Shown here piece after piece: positions 26,675-35,274 of a stretch of 64,000 nucleotides of DNA. A program made the translations under genes and the position numbers. Under the pieces are notes generated by a model. It ran no database searches and had not been told where the DNA came from. It saw only the letters and a program-made list of their open reading frames with translations. Origin of the DNA: Spongiihabitans sp963422685. GTDB taxonomy: Bacteria; Pseudomonadota; Gammaproteobacteria; Arenicellales; Poriferihabitantaceae. Each line of letters begins with the position of its first letter. Position 1 is the first letter of the stretch. The stretch is taken from the NCBI GenBank assembly GCA_963422685.1, contig OY730442.1:1364001-1428000 (forward strand), in the 5' to 3' direction.

Positions 26675-27133
26675 TTATATTATTCCGTCTTTATATCCGC
26701 GCTCTAGAAACCTTAACATCACCGGCAAAATAAAGCTATAGTGAGGAACGAATGTAGCTTTATTTTGCCCGAGTACATGTTTTTGCTAGGTTGCTTTTTT
26801 ACTGGCATCGGATTGTGCTTTTTCAAATGCCAAAATATCCTGTTCTTCTGCTTCAACATTAAACTCAACACAACTTTAAAAAACAATTTCCTAAATTACA
26901 CACGTACCTTTCCCAGCTTATAATGCTTTCTCGAATATACTAACAAACATTGGTATATTAATTACTTCTTGAACTAATTCGATATATTTTTTTACGATAG
27001 CTTTAATTTGGTATTTCGCTTCAGCTTAATGTGCAATTTCATCAAGTAGTTCTTTACTTGATTCATTGGTTTTTACCACGAATGTTATTGGATAACAAGG
27101 AGGATTATTTTTAGCATTCTGTAAACACCCCAT
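26675..27133 (-). pseudogene. Unknown gene with five in-frame TAA/TAG codons and no frameshift
   Basis: From ATG 27133 (MGCLQNAKNNPPCYPITFVV) to TAA 26677-26675 one frame of 153 codons reads as coherent protein: KYQIKAIVKKYIELVQEVIN, EAEEQDILAFEKAQSDASKK and NKATFVPHYSFILPVMLRFL. It is interrupted by TAA at codons 36, 72 and 86 and TAG at codons 81 and 116. Each could derive from a Gln codon by one C-to-T change. Its final TAA touches the ATG of the coiled-coil membrane gene, so the two formed an operon. No family recognised. From 27134 to 27315 nothing is supported beyond short unassigned frames. Confidence 0.45.
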
Positions 27134-27317
27134 ATTTTTTAACTGTTATCGGGCCTCAGCCTGAAAACCATAATCCATTAGGAAACCGCGCCACACAAAC
27201 ATCTTCCAGATAGATTGCTCATTCATGCCTCAAGAGGCATAACGCCGCCAGCACAGGCCGGAAGTACGCAGCGCGCCCGTCCCGTCCGGGTGTACTTTCA
27301 CCGTGGTGTTGTCCAGC

Positions 27318-27608
27318 GGTACGGGTGGCTAAAGAGGATTTGGAGAAGCTGTCGGGTGTGGCATCAAACTGGATCTGTCGGAGGATGAGGATGTGATCTG
27401 GGTATTGCCGCAAAACGTGCTGATAATCCACGCCTTTATCGCCGTCTCCACCCAGTGGCACCATGGCCCATCCGGCCAGGTGATCGGCCTGGACTATGCC
27501 GGGGTGCGGGCGGCACTCAAAGCACTGCGGATTAAAACCAGAAAGGTGTTTCGGGGTCTCCAGATCATGGAGGCGGAAGTGCTGGAAGGGTTAACGCTCA
27601 ATAAGTGA
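27318..27608 (+). pseudogene. Second copy of the tape-measure remnant/DUF1799-like junction
   Basis: At 27318 one frame shows the tape-measure piece VRVAKEDLEKLSG. Another frame, from about 27336, gives GIKLDLSEDEDVIWVLPQN, FIAVSTQWHHGPSG, GLDYAGVRAALKALRIKT and a MEAEVLEGLTLNK end at 27608, a DUF1799-like phage protein. The nucleotide sequence closely follows 1229-1496, except that an 18-base stretch after GTACGGGTGGCT is absent from the first copy. It has no proper start and is treated as debris. Confidence 0.5.
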
Positions 27609-27800
27609 CAACAGATATCCGAGTACACAGATCACTATATAAATAAACGAGATGGCAAGAAACGCGGCCAGCAAAATAAGCAGGGTGAGTAGATTGATGC
27701 TGTGCACCCAAACCCACAGCCCCCAGATGACACCGCCCGCCAGCGCCCACAGGGCGCAGCACAGCAAGAAATCGACGATGGTGTTGGACAAGCGCTGCAT
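27591..27800 (-). CDS. Small membrane protein (phage-associated)
   Basis: The 69-residue product begins MQRLSNTIVDFLLCCALWAL and has two to three strongly hydrophobic segments (AGGVIWGLWVWV, then LLTLLILLAAFLAISFIYIVI). Its 3' end overlaps the convergent DUF1799-like frame by 18 bases, and its ATG at 27800 is 14 bases from the divergent tape-measure start at 27815. It differs in sequence from the membrane proteins at 987-1142 and 1476-1628 but fills the same slot in the phage-tail debris. Function unknown. Confidence 0.45.
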   Translation of the reverse strand: MQRLSNTIVDFLLCCALWALAGGVIWGLWVWVHSINLLTLLILLAAFLAISFIYIVICVLGYLLSLIER

Positions 27801-27814
27801 AAAGTTAAGGTAAC

Positions 27815-27971
27815 ATGGCGAGAGATCTCAAGGCAAGATTACGTCTGACCGCCGATGCCAGGGGTTTTGTCGGCGAAGAGCCTTGCGCAACAAGGGCTGG
27901 ACAATCTCACTGGCAGCACCCGCACACTAGAGGATAGCGAAAGATGGGGAGTAATGTTGTGCGAAAGATGA
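27815..27971 (+). pseudogene. Phage tail tape-measure N-terminal fragment, third copy
   Basis: ATG 27815 opens MARDLKARLRLTADARGFVG. After a small deletion the other frame reads LAQQGLDNLTGSTRTLEDSE and stops at 27971. It is clearly related to the fragments at 1157 and 1644. From 27972 to 28233 no gene is seen. That stretch holds several short GGGATTA-type repeats (around 28033-28065) and two ATTATC/GATAAT half-sites near 28180-28205. Confidence 0.45.
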
Positions 27972-28233
27972 TGCGCAATTTTATAGCGCTGGAGGAAAAG
28001 TCAAATGCGCGTTTGACTATGTCAACATGCGGGATTAAGCGGGACTACACGGGATTAGGTGGGATCTTTTTCGGATTATCCGACTCGTCGAACAGTGCGC
28101 CCCGCCGATTAAGTTTATGAATCGGAAAACCGGTGATTTTGCCAACTGTGTCCCAACGAGATTGGGCGGTATCTTTTGCGGATTATCAGAATGTGCGGAT
28201 AATCAGCATACAAATCGCCCTGGCGGATAGTGT

Positions 28234-29238
28234 TTACAGGATCTGGTCTGCCAGCTCTTTCCAGCGATGGCAGGCAACTTCGTGTTCCGAATCGGTTTTT
28301 TCTAATTTTGGTTCTTCCTGCCGACACCGGTCCATAGCGAACCGGCATCGGGTTTGGAATTTGCATCCTGGCGGCGGGTTGGTCGGTGAAGGAATTTCGC
28401 CTTCGAGTTTTTGCGCCTGACCACGCTGGTCGGGGTCCAATGACGGAATCGCGGATAACAGGGCTTTCGTATATGGATGCCGTGGCGCCGAAAATAATGT
28501 CCGGGTCGGCGCAGATTCCACCAGTCTGCCCAGATACATCACCGCGACGTGATCGCAGATATGCGCGACCACGGAAAGGTCGTGACTGATGAACAAATAA
28601 GTTAAACCCAGTTCGTGTTGCAACTGTTTCAGCAGATTCAGGATGTCTGCCTGAATTGACACGTCCAGGGCCGCCACACTTTCATCGGCTACGACAAATC
28701 GGGGGTTCGAGACCAGCGCCCGGGCTATGGATATGCGCTGACGCTGTCCACCCGAAAAGGCATGGGGAAAACGGCGCAAATGCTCCAGATTCAGGCGGCA
28801 CTTATCCGCAATTTCACGAACCCGTTCATCCGTCTGTTCTCTGGTGGTGGTAATATTCATGACCTCAATGGGTTCGGCGATGATATCCCGCACCGTCATT
28901 CTCGGGCTCAGCGCCGCGTAGGGATCCTGAAAAATCAACTGGGCACGCTTGCGATATTCCTTGAGATCATTTTTCCGCAGGTCTACGAGCTGGTAATCAA
29001 CTTCACCGTCAGAGTAACTCACGCTGCCCCGGGTAATGGGGGTTGCTCTTAAAAAAGCACGACCGAGCGTGGTTTTGCCAGACCCACTTTCGCCGACCAG
29101 TCCAAAAAATGATCCTTGCGGAATCTCAAGATTGACCGCATCAACGGCGCGCACATATTGTTTTGCGGTAAACAGCCCGCCGCCAATTGGATAATGAACG
29201 GAAAGGTCGGTGGCCGAAATAATTGACTGCCCGCTCAC
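28234..29238 (-). CDS. Oligopeptide/dipeptide ABC transporter ATPase, OppF/DppF type
   Basis: The 334-residue ATPase starts with GTG 29238, overlapping the TGA of the preceding ATPase gene (GTGA). It shows Walker A GESGSGKTTL, Q-loop QDPYAALSPRMTV, signature FSGGQRQRIS, Walker B FVVADESVAALDVS (Ser where Pro is usual) and the H-loop FISHDLSVV. Its C-terminal oligopeptide-ATPase extension (GEIPSPTNPPPGCKF, then CRFAMDRC) carries cysteines that bind a 4Fe-4S cluster in this family. It works as a pair with the OppD-type ATPase at 29235-30242 to drive import through the two permeases. It is the last gene of the minus-strand transporter operon. Confidence 0.9.
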   Translation of the reverse strand: MSGQSIISATDLSVHYPIGGGLFTAKQYVRAVDAVNLEIPQGSFFGLVGESGSGKTTLGRAFLRATPITRGSVSYSDGEVDYQLVDLRKNDLKEYRKRAQLIFQDPYAALSPRMTVRDIIAEPIEVMNITTTREQTDERVREIADKCRLNLEHLRRFPHAFSGGQRQRISIARALVSNPRFVVADESVAALDVSIQADILNLLKQLQHELGLTYLFISHDLSVVAHICDHVAVMYLGRLVESAPTRTLFSAPRHPYTKALLSAIPSLDPDQRGQAQKLEGEIPSPTNPPPGCKFQTRCRFAMDRCRQEEPKLEKTDSEHEVACHRWKELADQIL

Positions 29239-30242
29239 TCCACACCCGCCCTTGCATTGTGCGCCTCGGCCGTGACAAAGCAGGCCGCAATATGATTGTC
29301 GCCATGGGTTGTCATTTCCGGTATGGACTCGCTGCATCGCGGCTGTGCTGCGGCGCAACGTGTATGAAACACGCAGCCGGCGGGCCGTTCCAGCGGGCTC
29401 GGTATGTCGCCGGGCACTGGGGTGAGCGCGGCCTCCAAATCGTCCAGTTTCGGCAAGGCATTGAGAAGACCCCGGGTATAGGGGTGAGCAGGATGTTTGA
29501 TCACGTCACGCACCGACCCCTGCTCCACAATTTTGCCGAGATACATTACCGCGACCTGATCGGCCGTTTGTGCGATCACCCCCAGATCATGGGTGATGAA
29601 AATAATTCCCATATCAAAGTCCGCAACCAGATCTTTCATCAGGTCGATGACCTGGGCCTGTATGGTTACATCCAGTGCCGTGGTCGGTTCATCGGCGATC
29701 AGCAGTTTGGGCCTGGTAGACAAGGCCATGGCGATCATGGCGCGCTGACGCATACCGCCAGACAGCTCAAATGCGTATTGTTTGAAGCGTTGGACGGCAT
29801 CTGAAATCCCGACCCGGTCGAGCATTTCGATTGCAATGTCGGTCGCTTCCTTGGCGCTGATTTTTTTATGCAACACCAGTTGCTCCACCATTTGTGCGCC
29901 AATAGTAATGGCCGGTGCAAAGCTTGCCATGGGTTCCTGAAAAATCATCGATACCGCGCCGCCGCGCACAATTTGCATGTCGATTCCTTTCTTTAGGGAA
30001 AGCACGTCTACGGATTGATCATCAAGTCGAAGCGTTATGCGCGTGCCTGCTCCATAGACGGCATTTTCCGGATTCAATTTCATCAACGCCTTTGCCGTCA
30101 CCGATTTGCCGGAGCCTGATTCTCCCACAATCCCCAGGACTTCCCCGGCATTGACCGCAAAGGTGACATCTTCCACAGCGGTGATTCGGCCTTCGTCCGT
30201 GTCGAATTGCAGGGTCAGGTTATCGACCTTGAGTAACGTCAT
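29235..30242 (-). CDS. Oligopeptide/dipeptide ABC transporter ATPase, OppD/DppD type
   Basis: The 335-residue ATPase has Walker A GESGSGKSVTAKAL, Q-loop FQEPMASFAPAITIG, signature LSGGMRQRAMIAM, Walker B LLIADEPTTALDVT and H-loop ITHDLGV. These are followed by the oligopeptide-type extension (GDIPSPLERPAGCVFHTRC) with conserved cysteines. It lies 36 bases after the OppC-type permease and overlaps the next ATPase by 4 bases. Subfamily assignment to peptide transporters is firm; the substrate is not determined. Confidence 0.9.
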   Translation of the reverse strand: MTLLKVDNLTLQFDTDEGRITAVEDVTFAVNAGEVLGIVGESGSGKSVTAKALMKLNPENAVYGAGTRITLRLDDQSVDVLSLKKGIDMQIVRGGAVSMIFQEPMASFAPAITIGAQMVEQLVLHKKISAKEATDIAIEMLDRVGISDAVQRFKQYAFELSGGMRQRAMIAMALSTRPKLLIADEPTTALDVTIQAQVIDLMKDLVADFDMGIIFITHDLGVIAQTADQVAVMYLGKIVEQGSVRDVIKHPAHPYTRGLLNALPKLDDLEAALTPVPGDIPSPLERPAGCVFHTRCAAAQPRCSESIPEMTTHGDNHIAACFVTAEAHNARAGVE

Positions 30243-30278
30243 GGCCTGAGGTGATTAGGGCGAATCGTCATTTTCCGA

Positions 30279-31472
30279 TCATTTTTTGGTATTGGAATAG
30301 GGATCAGCCGCATCGCGCAGGCCATCGCCAACGAACACGAATGCCAGAATAAATGCGATGAAGAAAATGACCGGAATAAAATACCACTGGTAGTTCAGCA
30401 GCACGTCGGCCCTGGAAACATTCTGCATCAATGACCCCAGAGAATTGACCGGATCGGTCAGACCCAGCCCGATAAAGCTCAAGGCCGTTTCCGAGCGCAC
30501 CACATAGGGGAAGGTGATCATCAGATCGACAATGATGTAGCTGGTGAAGCTCGGTAGCAAATGCCGGCGAATGATGTGGCTGGGCGATGCGCCGCATAAC
30601 TCGGCGGCGAGTACATATTCCTGACTGCGTTCGGTTAGCAGATGGGTGCGGATACGCCGCGCCAGGGTTGGCCAGCCGATCAGCCCAAGTATGGTCGCGA
30701 TAAAGAAAAACCGGGTTTCGGAACTCCATTCGTCCGGCATAAAAGCCGCCAGCGCCATGAACAGCGGTATCGGCGGCACGGTTCGAATGGCATCGGTAAT
30801 CATCTGCAACACGGAATCGATCCAGCCGCCAAAATAACCGGCCACGCCGCCGATGACCAGGGCGAGGATGAATGAAATCAATACGCCAAGGGTGCCCACC
30901 GCCAGGGAGGTATAAATCGCATGCAGCGTTCTTGAGTAAATGTCCTTGCCAGATCCATCCGTGCCGAACAGGTGAATGCCGCCTTCATCCATGCCAAACA
31001 GATGTTTATTTGAGGTTAGCGCCCGGATGTCAACATCGAAAACATCCCCCGGCAAGTCCCATTCAATATCGATGTAGCTGTATTCCCAGCCATCGACGAA
31101 AAACTCGACGAAACGACGTTTGTCGCGATTTTCGGTAATTACCCAGCGAAAATTTGTGGCCGCCGAGCGGGTGCGCTCGGTGGTATACAGGAATGGTCGG
31201 GCGGAAAATCCATTTTCATCCCAGAATTTGGGAATTTGCGGGGGGCCATTTTCGTATTCCTTGTCGCGCCCGGCGATGTTCGGGCTGTATGGCGACAGAA
31301 ATGGCGCGAAGAACCCCATCAGGATCATCAGGATCAGGCACCAGGCAGCGATCATGGCGGTGCGGTTATGTTTGAACCGTGAACGAATCAGTTGGCCCTG
31401 GGAGGCCGTAAAATAGGCTTCTTTTAGTTTCTGGCCGTCTTCCTCCGGCTTCTTCCAGAACAGGATTTTCAT
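30279..31472 (-). CDS. Oligopeptide-type ABC transporter permease, OppC/DppC family, with large periplasmic insert
   Basis: The 397-residue permease has a cytoplasmic N-terminus, TM1 (AAWCLILMILMGFFAPFL), an unusually long external stretch of about 120 residues (PNIAGRDKEYENGPP to DEGGIHLFGTDGSGKD), and then the usual five-helix permease domain. The coupling motif EYVLAAELCGASPSHIIRRH is present, as is the PYVVRSETALSFIGLGL segment typical of OppC. Most OppC proteins are near 300 residues, so the insert is the odd feature; similar inserts occur in some permeases working with very large binding proteins. It lies 15 bases downstream of the OppB-type gene. Confidence 0.88.
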   Translation of the reverse strand: MKILFWKKPEEDGQKLKEAYFTASQGQLIRSRFKHNRTAMIAAWCLILMILMGFFAPFLSPYSPNIAGRDKEYENGPPQIPKFWDENGFSARPFLYTTERTRSAATNFRWVITENRDKRRFVEFFVDGWEYSYIDIEWDLPGDVFDVDIRALTSNKHLFGMDEGGIHLFGTDGSGKDIYSRTLHAIYTSLAVGTLGVLISFILALVIGGVAGYFGGWIDSVLQMITDAIRTVPPIPLFMALAAFMPDEWSSETRFFFIATILGLIGWPTLARRIRTHLLTERSQEYVLAAELCGASPSHIIRRHLLPSFTSYIIVDLMITFPYVVRSETALSFIGLGLTDPVNSLGSLMQNVSRADVLLNYQWYFIPVIFFIAFILAFVFVGDGLRDAADPYSNTKK

Positions 31473-31487
31473 ATTTTATCTCCCCAT

Positions 31488-32495
31488 TTACCCCATCAGG
31501 CCTTTTCTGATACGCGGGTCCATTAACGCCAGCATGATGTCTGTTACAAAATTGATTACGACGATGCTGGCGGTTAACAGGAATATGATGGCCCCGGCCA
31601 GTTGCTGATCGTTTGACCTCGCCAGGGATTCGATCAGTAACGCACCGGCTTCGGTCAGGGTGAGTATTAATGCCACAACCGGTAATTCGTTAAAGATTCG
31701 ATTCAGGTCGAATCCAAGGGAATTGATAACCGGCCCCATGGCATGACGCGCCGGATATCCCCACAGCAGTCTGCGTCCGGAAATTCCGCGGGCAGAAGCG
31801 GCGGTTACGTACAGCTTGCCTATTTCGTCCAGCATCAAGGCGCGGACAGTCTGCATGGCGAAGGCCGTGGCGGACCAGCCCAGTACAAAGATGGGCAGCC
31901 ATGCTCTGGAGAGGAAGTCCTGCAATTTGGCGAAAGACCATGCGGCGTCGCGAAACTCCCTGGAAAACAGCCCGGTCAGCGAATCCCCGAACAGCACGGT
32001 TGAAATCAGCATGATGATCAGCGCCAGCAGGAAATTAGGCAATGCCAATCCAAGATAACTGACGAAACGCAGCGAGTTGTTGGCCACCGCGCTTTTGGTT
32101 GTGGACGAATAAATCCCCACCGGGATAGCGATCAGATAGGCGAATATCAATGCCGCAAGGCATATCCCCAGGCTGATCCAGAATTTATCGCTCAATAGCT
32201 GATTGATATTCAGCCGGAGTATGCAGCTATCGCCAAACTCGCCTTTGAAAAATACATTGCCGACCCAGGTTCCCCATCGAATGATAAAGGGTTTGTCCAG
32301 CCCCAGGCGCCGTTCTTCGGCCTGGATATCATCGATTGATATCTGTTGGCCCTGGGTATTTTTAAAAGCAAGATAGCGTTCGGCGCAGTTGCCGGGAACC
32401 AGTTCCATCAACGAAAACACGATTAATGACACGGTCAACAGCGTGAACAACGACATCAACGCCCGGGTCACCGTGAATCGGAGAAATCTTGCCAT
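31488..32495 (-). CDS. Oligopeptide-type ABC transporter permease, OppB/DppB family
   Basis: The 335-residue permease starts MARFLRFTVTRALMSLFTLL and has six predicted helices. It has the OppB-like beginning (VSLIVFSLMELVPG), an EAA-type coupling loop (KLYVTAASARGISGRRLLWG) and a C-terminal LALMDPRIRKG typical of the family. It forms the channel with the OppC-type protein. The gene follows the binding-protein gene by 169 bases containing a 40-nt palindrome. Confidence 0.9.
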   Translation of the reverse strand: MARFLRFTVTRALMSLFTLLTVSLIVFSLMELVPGNCAERYLAFKNTQGQQISIDDIQAEERRLGLDKPFIIRWGTWVGNVFFKGEFGDSCILRLNINQLLSDKFWISLGICLAALIFAYLIAIPVGIYSSTTKSAVANNSLRFVSYLGLALPNFLLALIIMLISTVLFGDSLTGLFSREFRDAAWSFAKLQDFLSRAWLPIFVLGWSATAFAMQTVRALMLDEIGKLYVTAASARGISGRRLLWGYPARHAMGPVINSLGFDLNRIFNELPVVALILTLTEAGALLIESLARSNDQQLAGAIIFLLTASIVVINFVTDIMLALMDPRIRKGLMG

Positions 32496-32581
32496 ATACG
32501 CGGAATCAGGTTGTTTTTTTGATCAATTGTTTGAAGCGAAAACGTCTGTAAAAAAAACCGCAGACCAACATCAATGGATTG

Positions 32582-32621
32582 ATGCAGCGAATCGGGCGAG
32601 GCCTCGCCCGATTCGCTGCAT
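32582..32621. terminator. Perfect 40-nt palindrome between binding-protein and permease genes
   Basis: From 32582 to 32621 the sequence is perfectly self-complementary: ATGCAGCGAATCGGGCGAGG and its reverse complement, with no spacer, giving a strong GC-rich hairpin in the RNA. No T-run follows on the transcribed strand, so it is unlikely to be a full terminator. It more probably slows RNA decay or attenuates read-through so that the binding protein exceeds the permease, as intercistronic hairpins do in other ABC operons. Confidence 0.55.
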
Positions 32622-32664
32622 TGCAAACAACACTCTAAACAAAATCCGGCCCAAACAATCAGGT

Positions 32665-34707
32665 TTACTCTTCAAGATACCACTGGGGGCCCAGGTACGG
32701 GTAGGTTCTGTAGTACTCGTAGGATTGGGTTTTAAATTCGGTAAAGTTTTTCAGTGAATTGTGGTGATAAATCGGATCAGGTGCCTGCACGGTTCCGATA
32801 AACAGAAGATTGCTCACCATATTCTCAACCATTCGGGCACCTATCGCATCGGACTCCGGGGTGCCAACCGGGGTTGACTGGAATGTATTGATATCTTCCG
32901 TCAGTTGTTTGACATAGTCGGGCGGCTCTACCCCGCTGGCGCCTCCAGAATCAACCCACTCAGCCCATAACATGCCCGTGCGGTGAGCAAAGTAGTTTTC
33001 AAATGGCGGAACCCACAACTCGTTGTTACCCAACACAATCGCCAGTGGCTGGGATTTCTCCCACATCCCCACGTCCAATGCGTTTGAAGACTGCGCTGAA
33101 CGGTATTCATCAGGGGTTACTTCTTTAACCGTGGTCTGGATGCCCACTTCTGACCAATGCTGCCCGGCCAGTTCAACCACCTGACCGGCAATGCCCTGGG
33201 TGGAGAATTGCAGGTTCAGTACAATTTTCTCACCGTTGGGTAATTCGCGAAAACCATCGCCATCGGTGTCAACCATGCCGATCTCATCAAGCAGAGAGTT
33301 AGCCATGGCCGGATCGTATTGAGTCATATAGGTTAACCACCTGGGATCAACGAATTCCGGGGTCGGAGAAAAACCGATATATTGTTTCGGTTTCCCCAGA
33401 CCAAGAAACGCCACTTCATTTATCTCGTCACGATTTAACGCCACGGACATTGCCTGGCGGAAGCGCAGGTCGCCGAACACCTTGCGTTTTTCCAGATCAG
33501 CCGAGGTTACGTTGAACGAGAAGTTTGCGATGGTAATTTTCGGACGCAAGTCAATGCTGTAGTTGCCGCTTTCCTGGTTGTCGAGAAGAATTGGCGCGGA
33601 AGCCAACTGCAGGGATTGGGCTTTATAGTCCACTTCACCGTTAACCAGTTTCAGAATTCGCACCTCGTTGTCGTTGATATACACTTCATCCTGCTCGCCA
33701 ATATAAGGCAACTGATTGCCCTGTGTATCCACCATATGAAAGTATGGATTGGCCACAAGATGACGACCTTCGGTGGTATCGGTAACGTAGATATGACTTT
33801 CCAGGGTTGGAACAACGTCAGCCGGCAGGTTGGCGACACGGTCTGGCGCATTCAGCAATGGGGACGGAGTGTCCGTCCAGTCCGAGTTGCCGAAGTAGGC
33901 TTTAATCACCGCCAGACCATTTTCAAATCCCGCCGCCTGGGCCAGGGCATCCGCATCAGCATTCAGGTCAGGATGGAACCGGCCCAGAAAATGTTTGGGT
34001 TGGAAGCCTTGGGCAAACGAGGTCGCGAAATGCGCCAACAGCCCTGGCTTTGGCGCCGGCAGATTAAAACGCACGGTCTGCGCATCAATCACATCAACCG
34101 TCATCGGTTTGCCGCCGACCAGAACATAGTCTTTGGGCTTTTCGATAATCTTGGAATCAAGCGCAAGATTGTCATGCCAGAATTTCACATCTGCTGCGGT
34201 AAAGGGTGCGCCATCCGACCATTTGTGGCCTTTGCGCAGGAAAAAAGTGAGTTGGGTAAAATCGCTGTTCCACTCCCAGCCTTTGGCCACGTGCGGCACG
34301 ATGGTTTGGAGGTCGTCGGCATAACGCACCAGGTTGACGTGGCGAACGGACAGGAAATCCGATGTGCCTGCTTCGGTGGCATTGGACAATACGTCGAGCG
34401 TACCGCCGTAGGATCCGATTGAATCGTAGGGCACCACAACCAGCGGCTCTGATGGCAGCCGGTCGGCCAGAGGCGGTAGCGCCGGGTTGCCGCGAATGCG
34501 GCTGTTAAAGGCTTCGATTTGAGGATGCGTACTGAACGACAGCGTGCAGTTTGCGCGGGATTGAAATTCGGATAATTCGTATTGTTGGGCAAATGCACCC
34601 GCAGCCACACCGTTTGAATCGGCCGCGGTGACCGCCGGGCAGTCTGCTGCCTGTGCGGTTGTGACTAGCAGACTGAGTACCGCTGCAGATAGTATCAAGG
34701 GTTTCAC
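32665..34707 (-). CDS. Oligopeptide-type ABC transporter substrate-binding protein (SBP_bac_5)
   Basis: The 680-residue periplasmic protein starts with GTG 34707 preceded by AGGAGA. It has a signal peptide (LILSAAVLSLLVTTAQAADC) and the family-5 pattern: KGWEWNSDFTQLTFFLRKGH, KWSDGAPFTAADVKFWHD (the family signature), RFRQAMSVALNRDEINE and a late WVDSGGASG region. At 680 residues it is longer than OppA (about 540), close to the large binding proteins that accompany OppC permeases with long inserts. It is the first gene of the transporter operon, whose five genes all lie on the minus strand. Peptide or opine-like substrates are possible. Confidence 0.88.
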   Translation of the reverse strand: MKPLILSAAVLSLLVTTAQAADCPAVTAADSNGVAAGAFAQQYELSEFQSRANCTLSFSTHPQIEAFNSRIRGNPALPPLADRLPSEPLVVVPYDSIGSYGGTLDVLSNATEAGTSDFLSVRHVNLVRYADDLQTIVPHVAKGWEWNSDFTQLTFFLRKGHKWSDGAPFTAADVKFWHDNLALDSKIIEKPKDYVLVGGKPMTVDVIDAQTVRFNLPAPKPGLLAHFATSFAQGFQPKHFLGRFHPDLNADADALAQAAGFENGLAVIKAYFGNSDWTDTPSPLLNAPDRVANLPADVVPTLESHIYVTDTTEGRHLVANPYFHMVDTQGNQLPYIGEQDEVYINDNEVRILKLVNGEVDYKAQSLQLASAPILLDNQESGNYSIDLRPKITIANFSFNVTSADLEKRKVFGDLRFRQAMSVALNRDEINEVAFLGLGKPKQYIGFSPTPEFVDPRWLTYMTQYDPAMANSLLDEIGMVDTDGDGFRELPNGEKIVLNLQFSTQGIAGQVVELAGQHWSEVGIQTTVKEVTPDEYRSAQSSNALDVGMWEKSQPLAIVLGNNELWVPPFENYFAHRTGMLWAEWVDSGGASGVEPPDYVKQLTEDINTFQSTPVGTPESDAIGARMVENMVSNLLFIGTVQAPDPIYHHNSLKNFTEFKTQSYEYYRTYPYLGPQWYLEE

Positions 34708-35270
34708 TGTATATTCTCCTGTTTATTGACCAAGGATAAAATTGGTATTCGTTAATGGTTAGGCGATGCGTTGCAAAACGGCCGACAACAATGGTTACTT
34801 TAAATACGGCTATTGATACATGCCGCCCTGTTTCATAATGGATAAATCCGGCGCCGGGCATCGCCGACAGCCGAACCCCCACTCCACATATCTCAAACCA
34901 GATTTGGCGGGTTGGCAATTTATGTCAAACCGTGCGGATTCCTCTGCTGCCACTGTGGTCTGAAAAAGCGGATTTGGTAAGTGTACCCCCAATTTCGGTT
35001 TGTGGACACCTACCAGTATTGGGGAAAGCCGTATCTCATGGCCGCGGCCAAATAGATAATATTTCCTGTTCAGTGCGGCGGCGCTCCATGAACACCTGTT
35101 GCCGCGCTTTTGCAGCCAATGAAAATGCGGTTCTCGGCGAATACGGAACCGGTATTTTGCGCGCTAATTCTGCCTGGTCCTTGACTAGGGCATAACCACC
35201 GGTTGAACCGGCATGTTACGCACAGTATGCGAAAAATTATTGCTTTAGGGCAACTTCTAAAAGCATCGCG
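34708..35270. other. Intergenic stretch without a supported gene
   Basis: Several frames of 60-140 codons exist on both strands, but none shows a recognisable motif, a good start or sensible composition. The promoter of the transporter operon should lie just left of 34900, but no convincing -35/-10 pair stands out. The right part borders the 3' end of the dead IS5-family element. Confidence 0.4.
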
Positions 35271-35274
35271 ATAC

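Noticed and set aside
33616..34422. 268-codon plus-strand frame
   Set aside because: It is the complement of the conserved binding-protein gene and has no recognisable domain.
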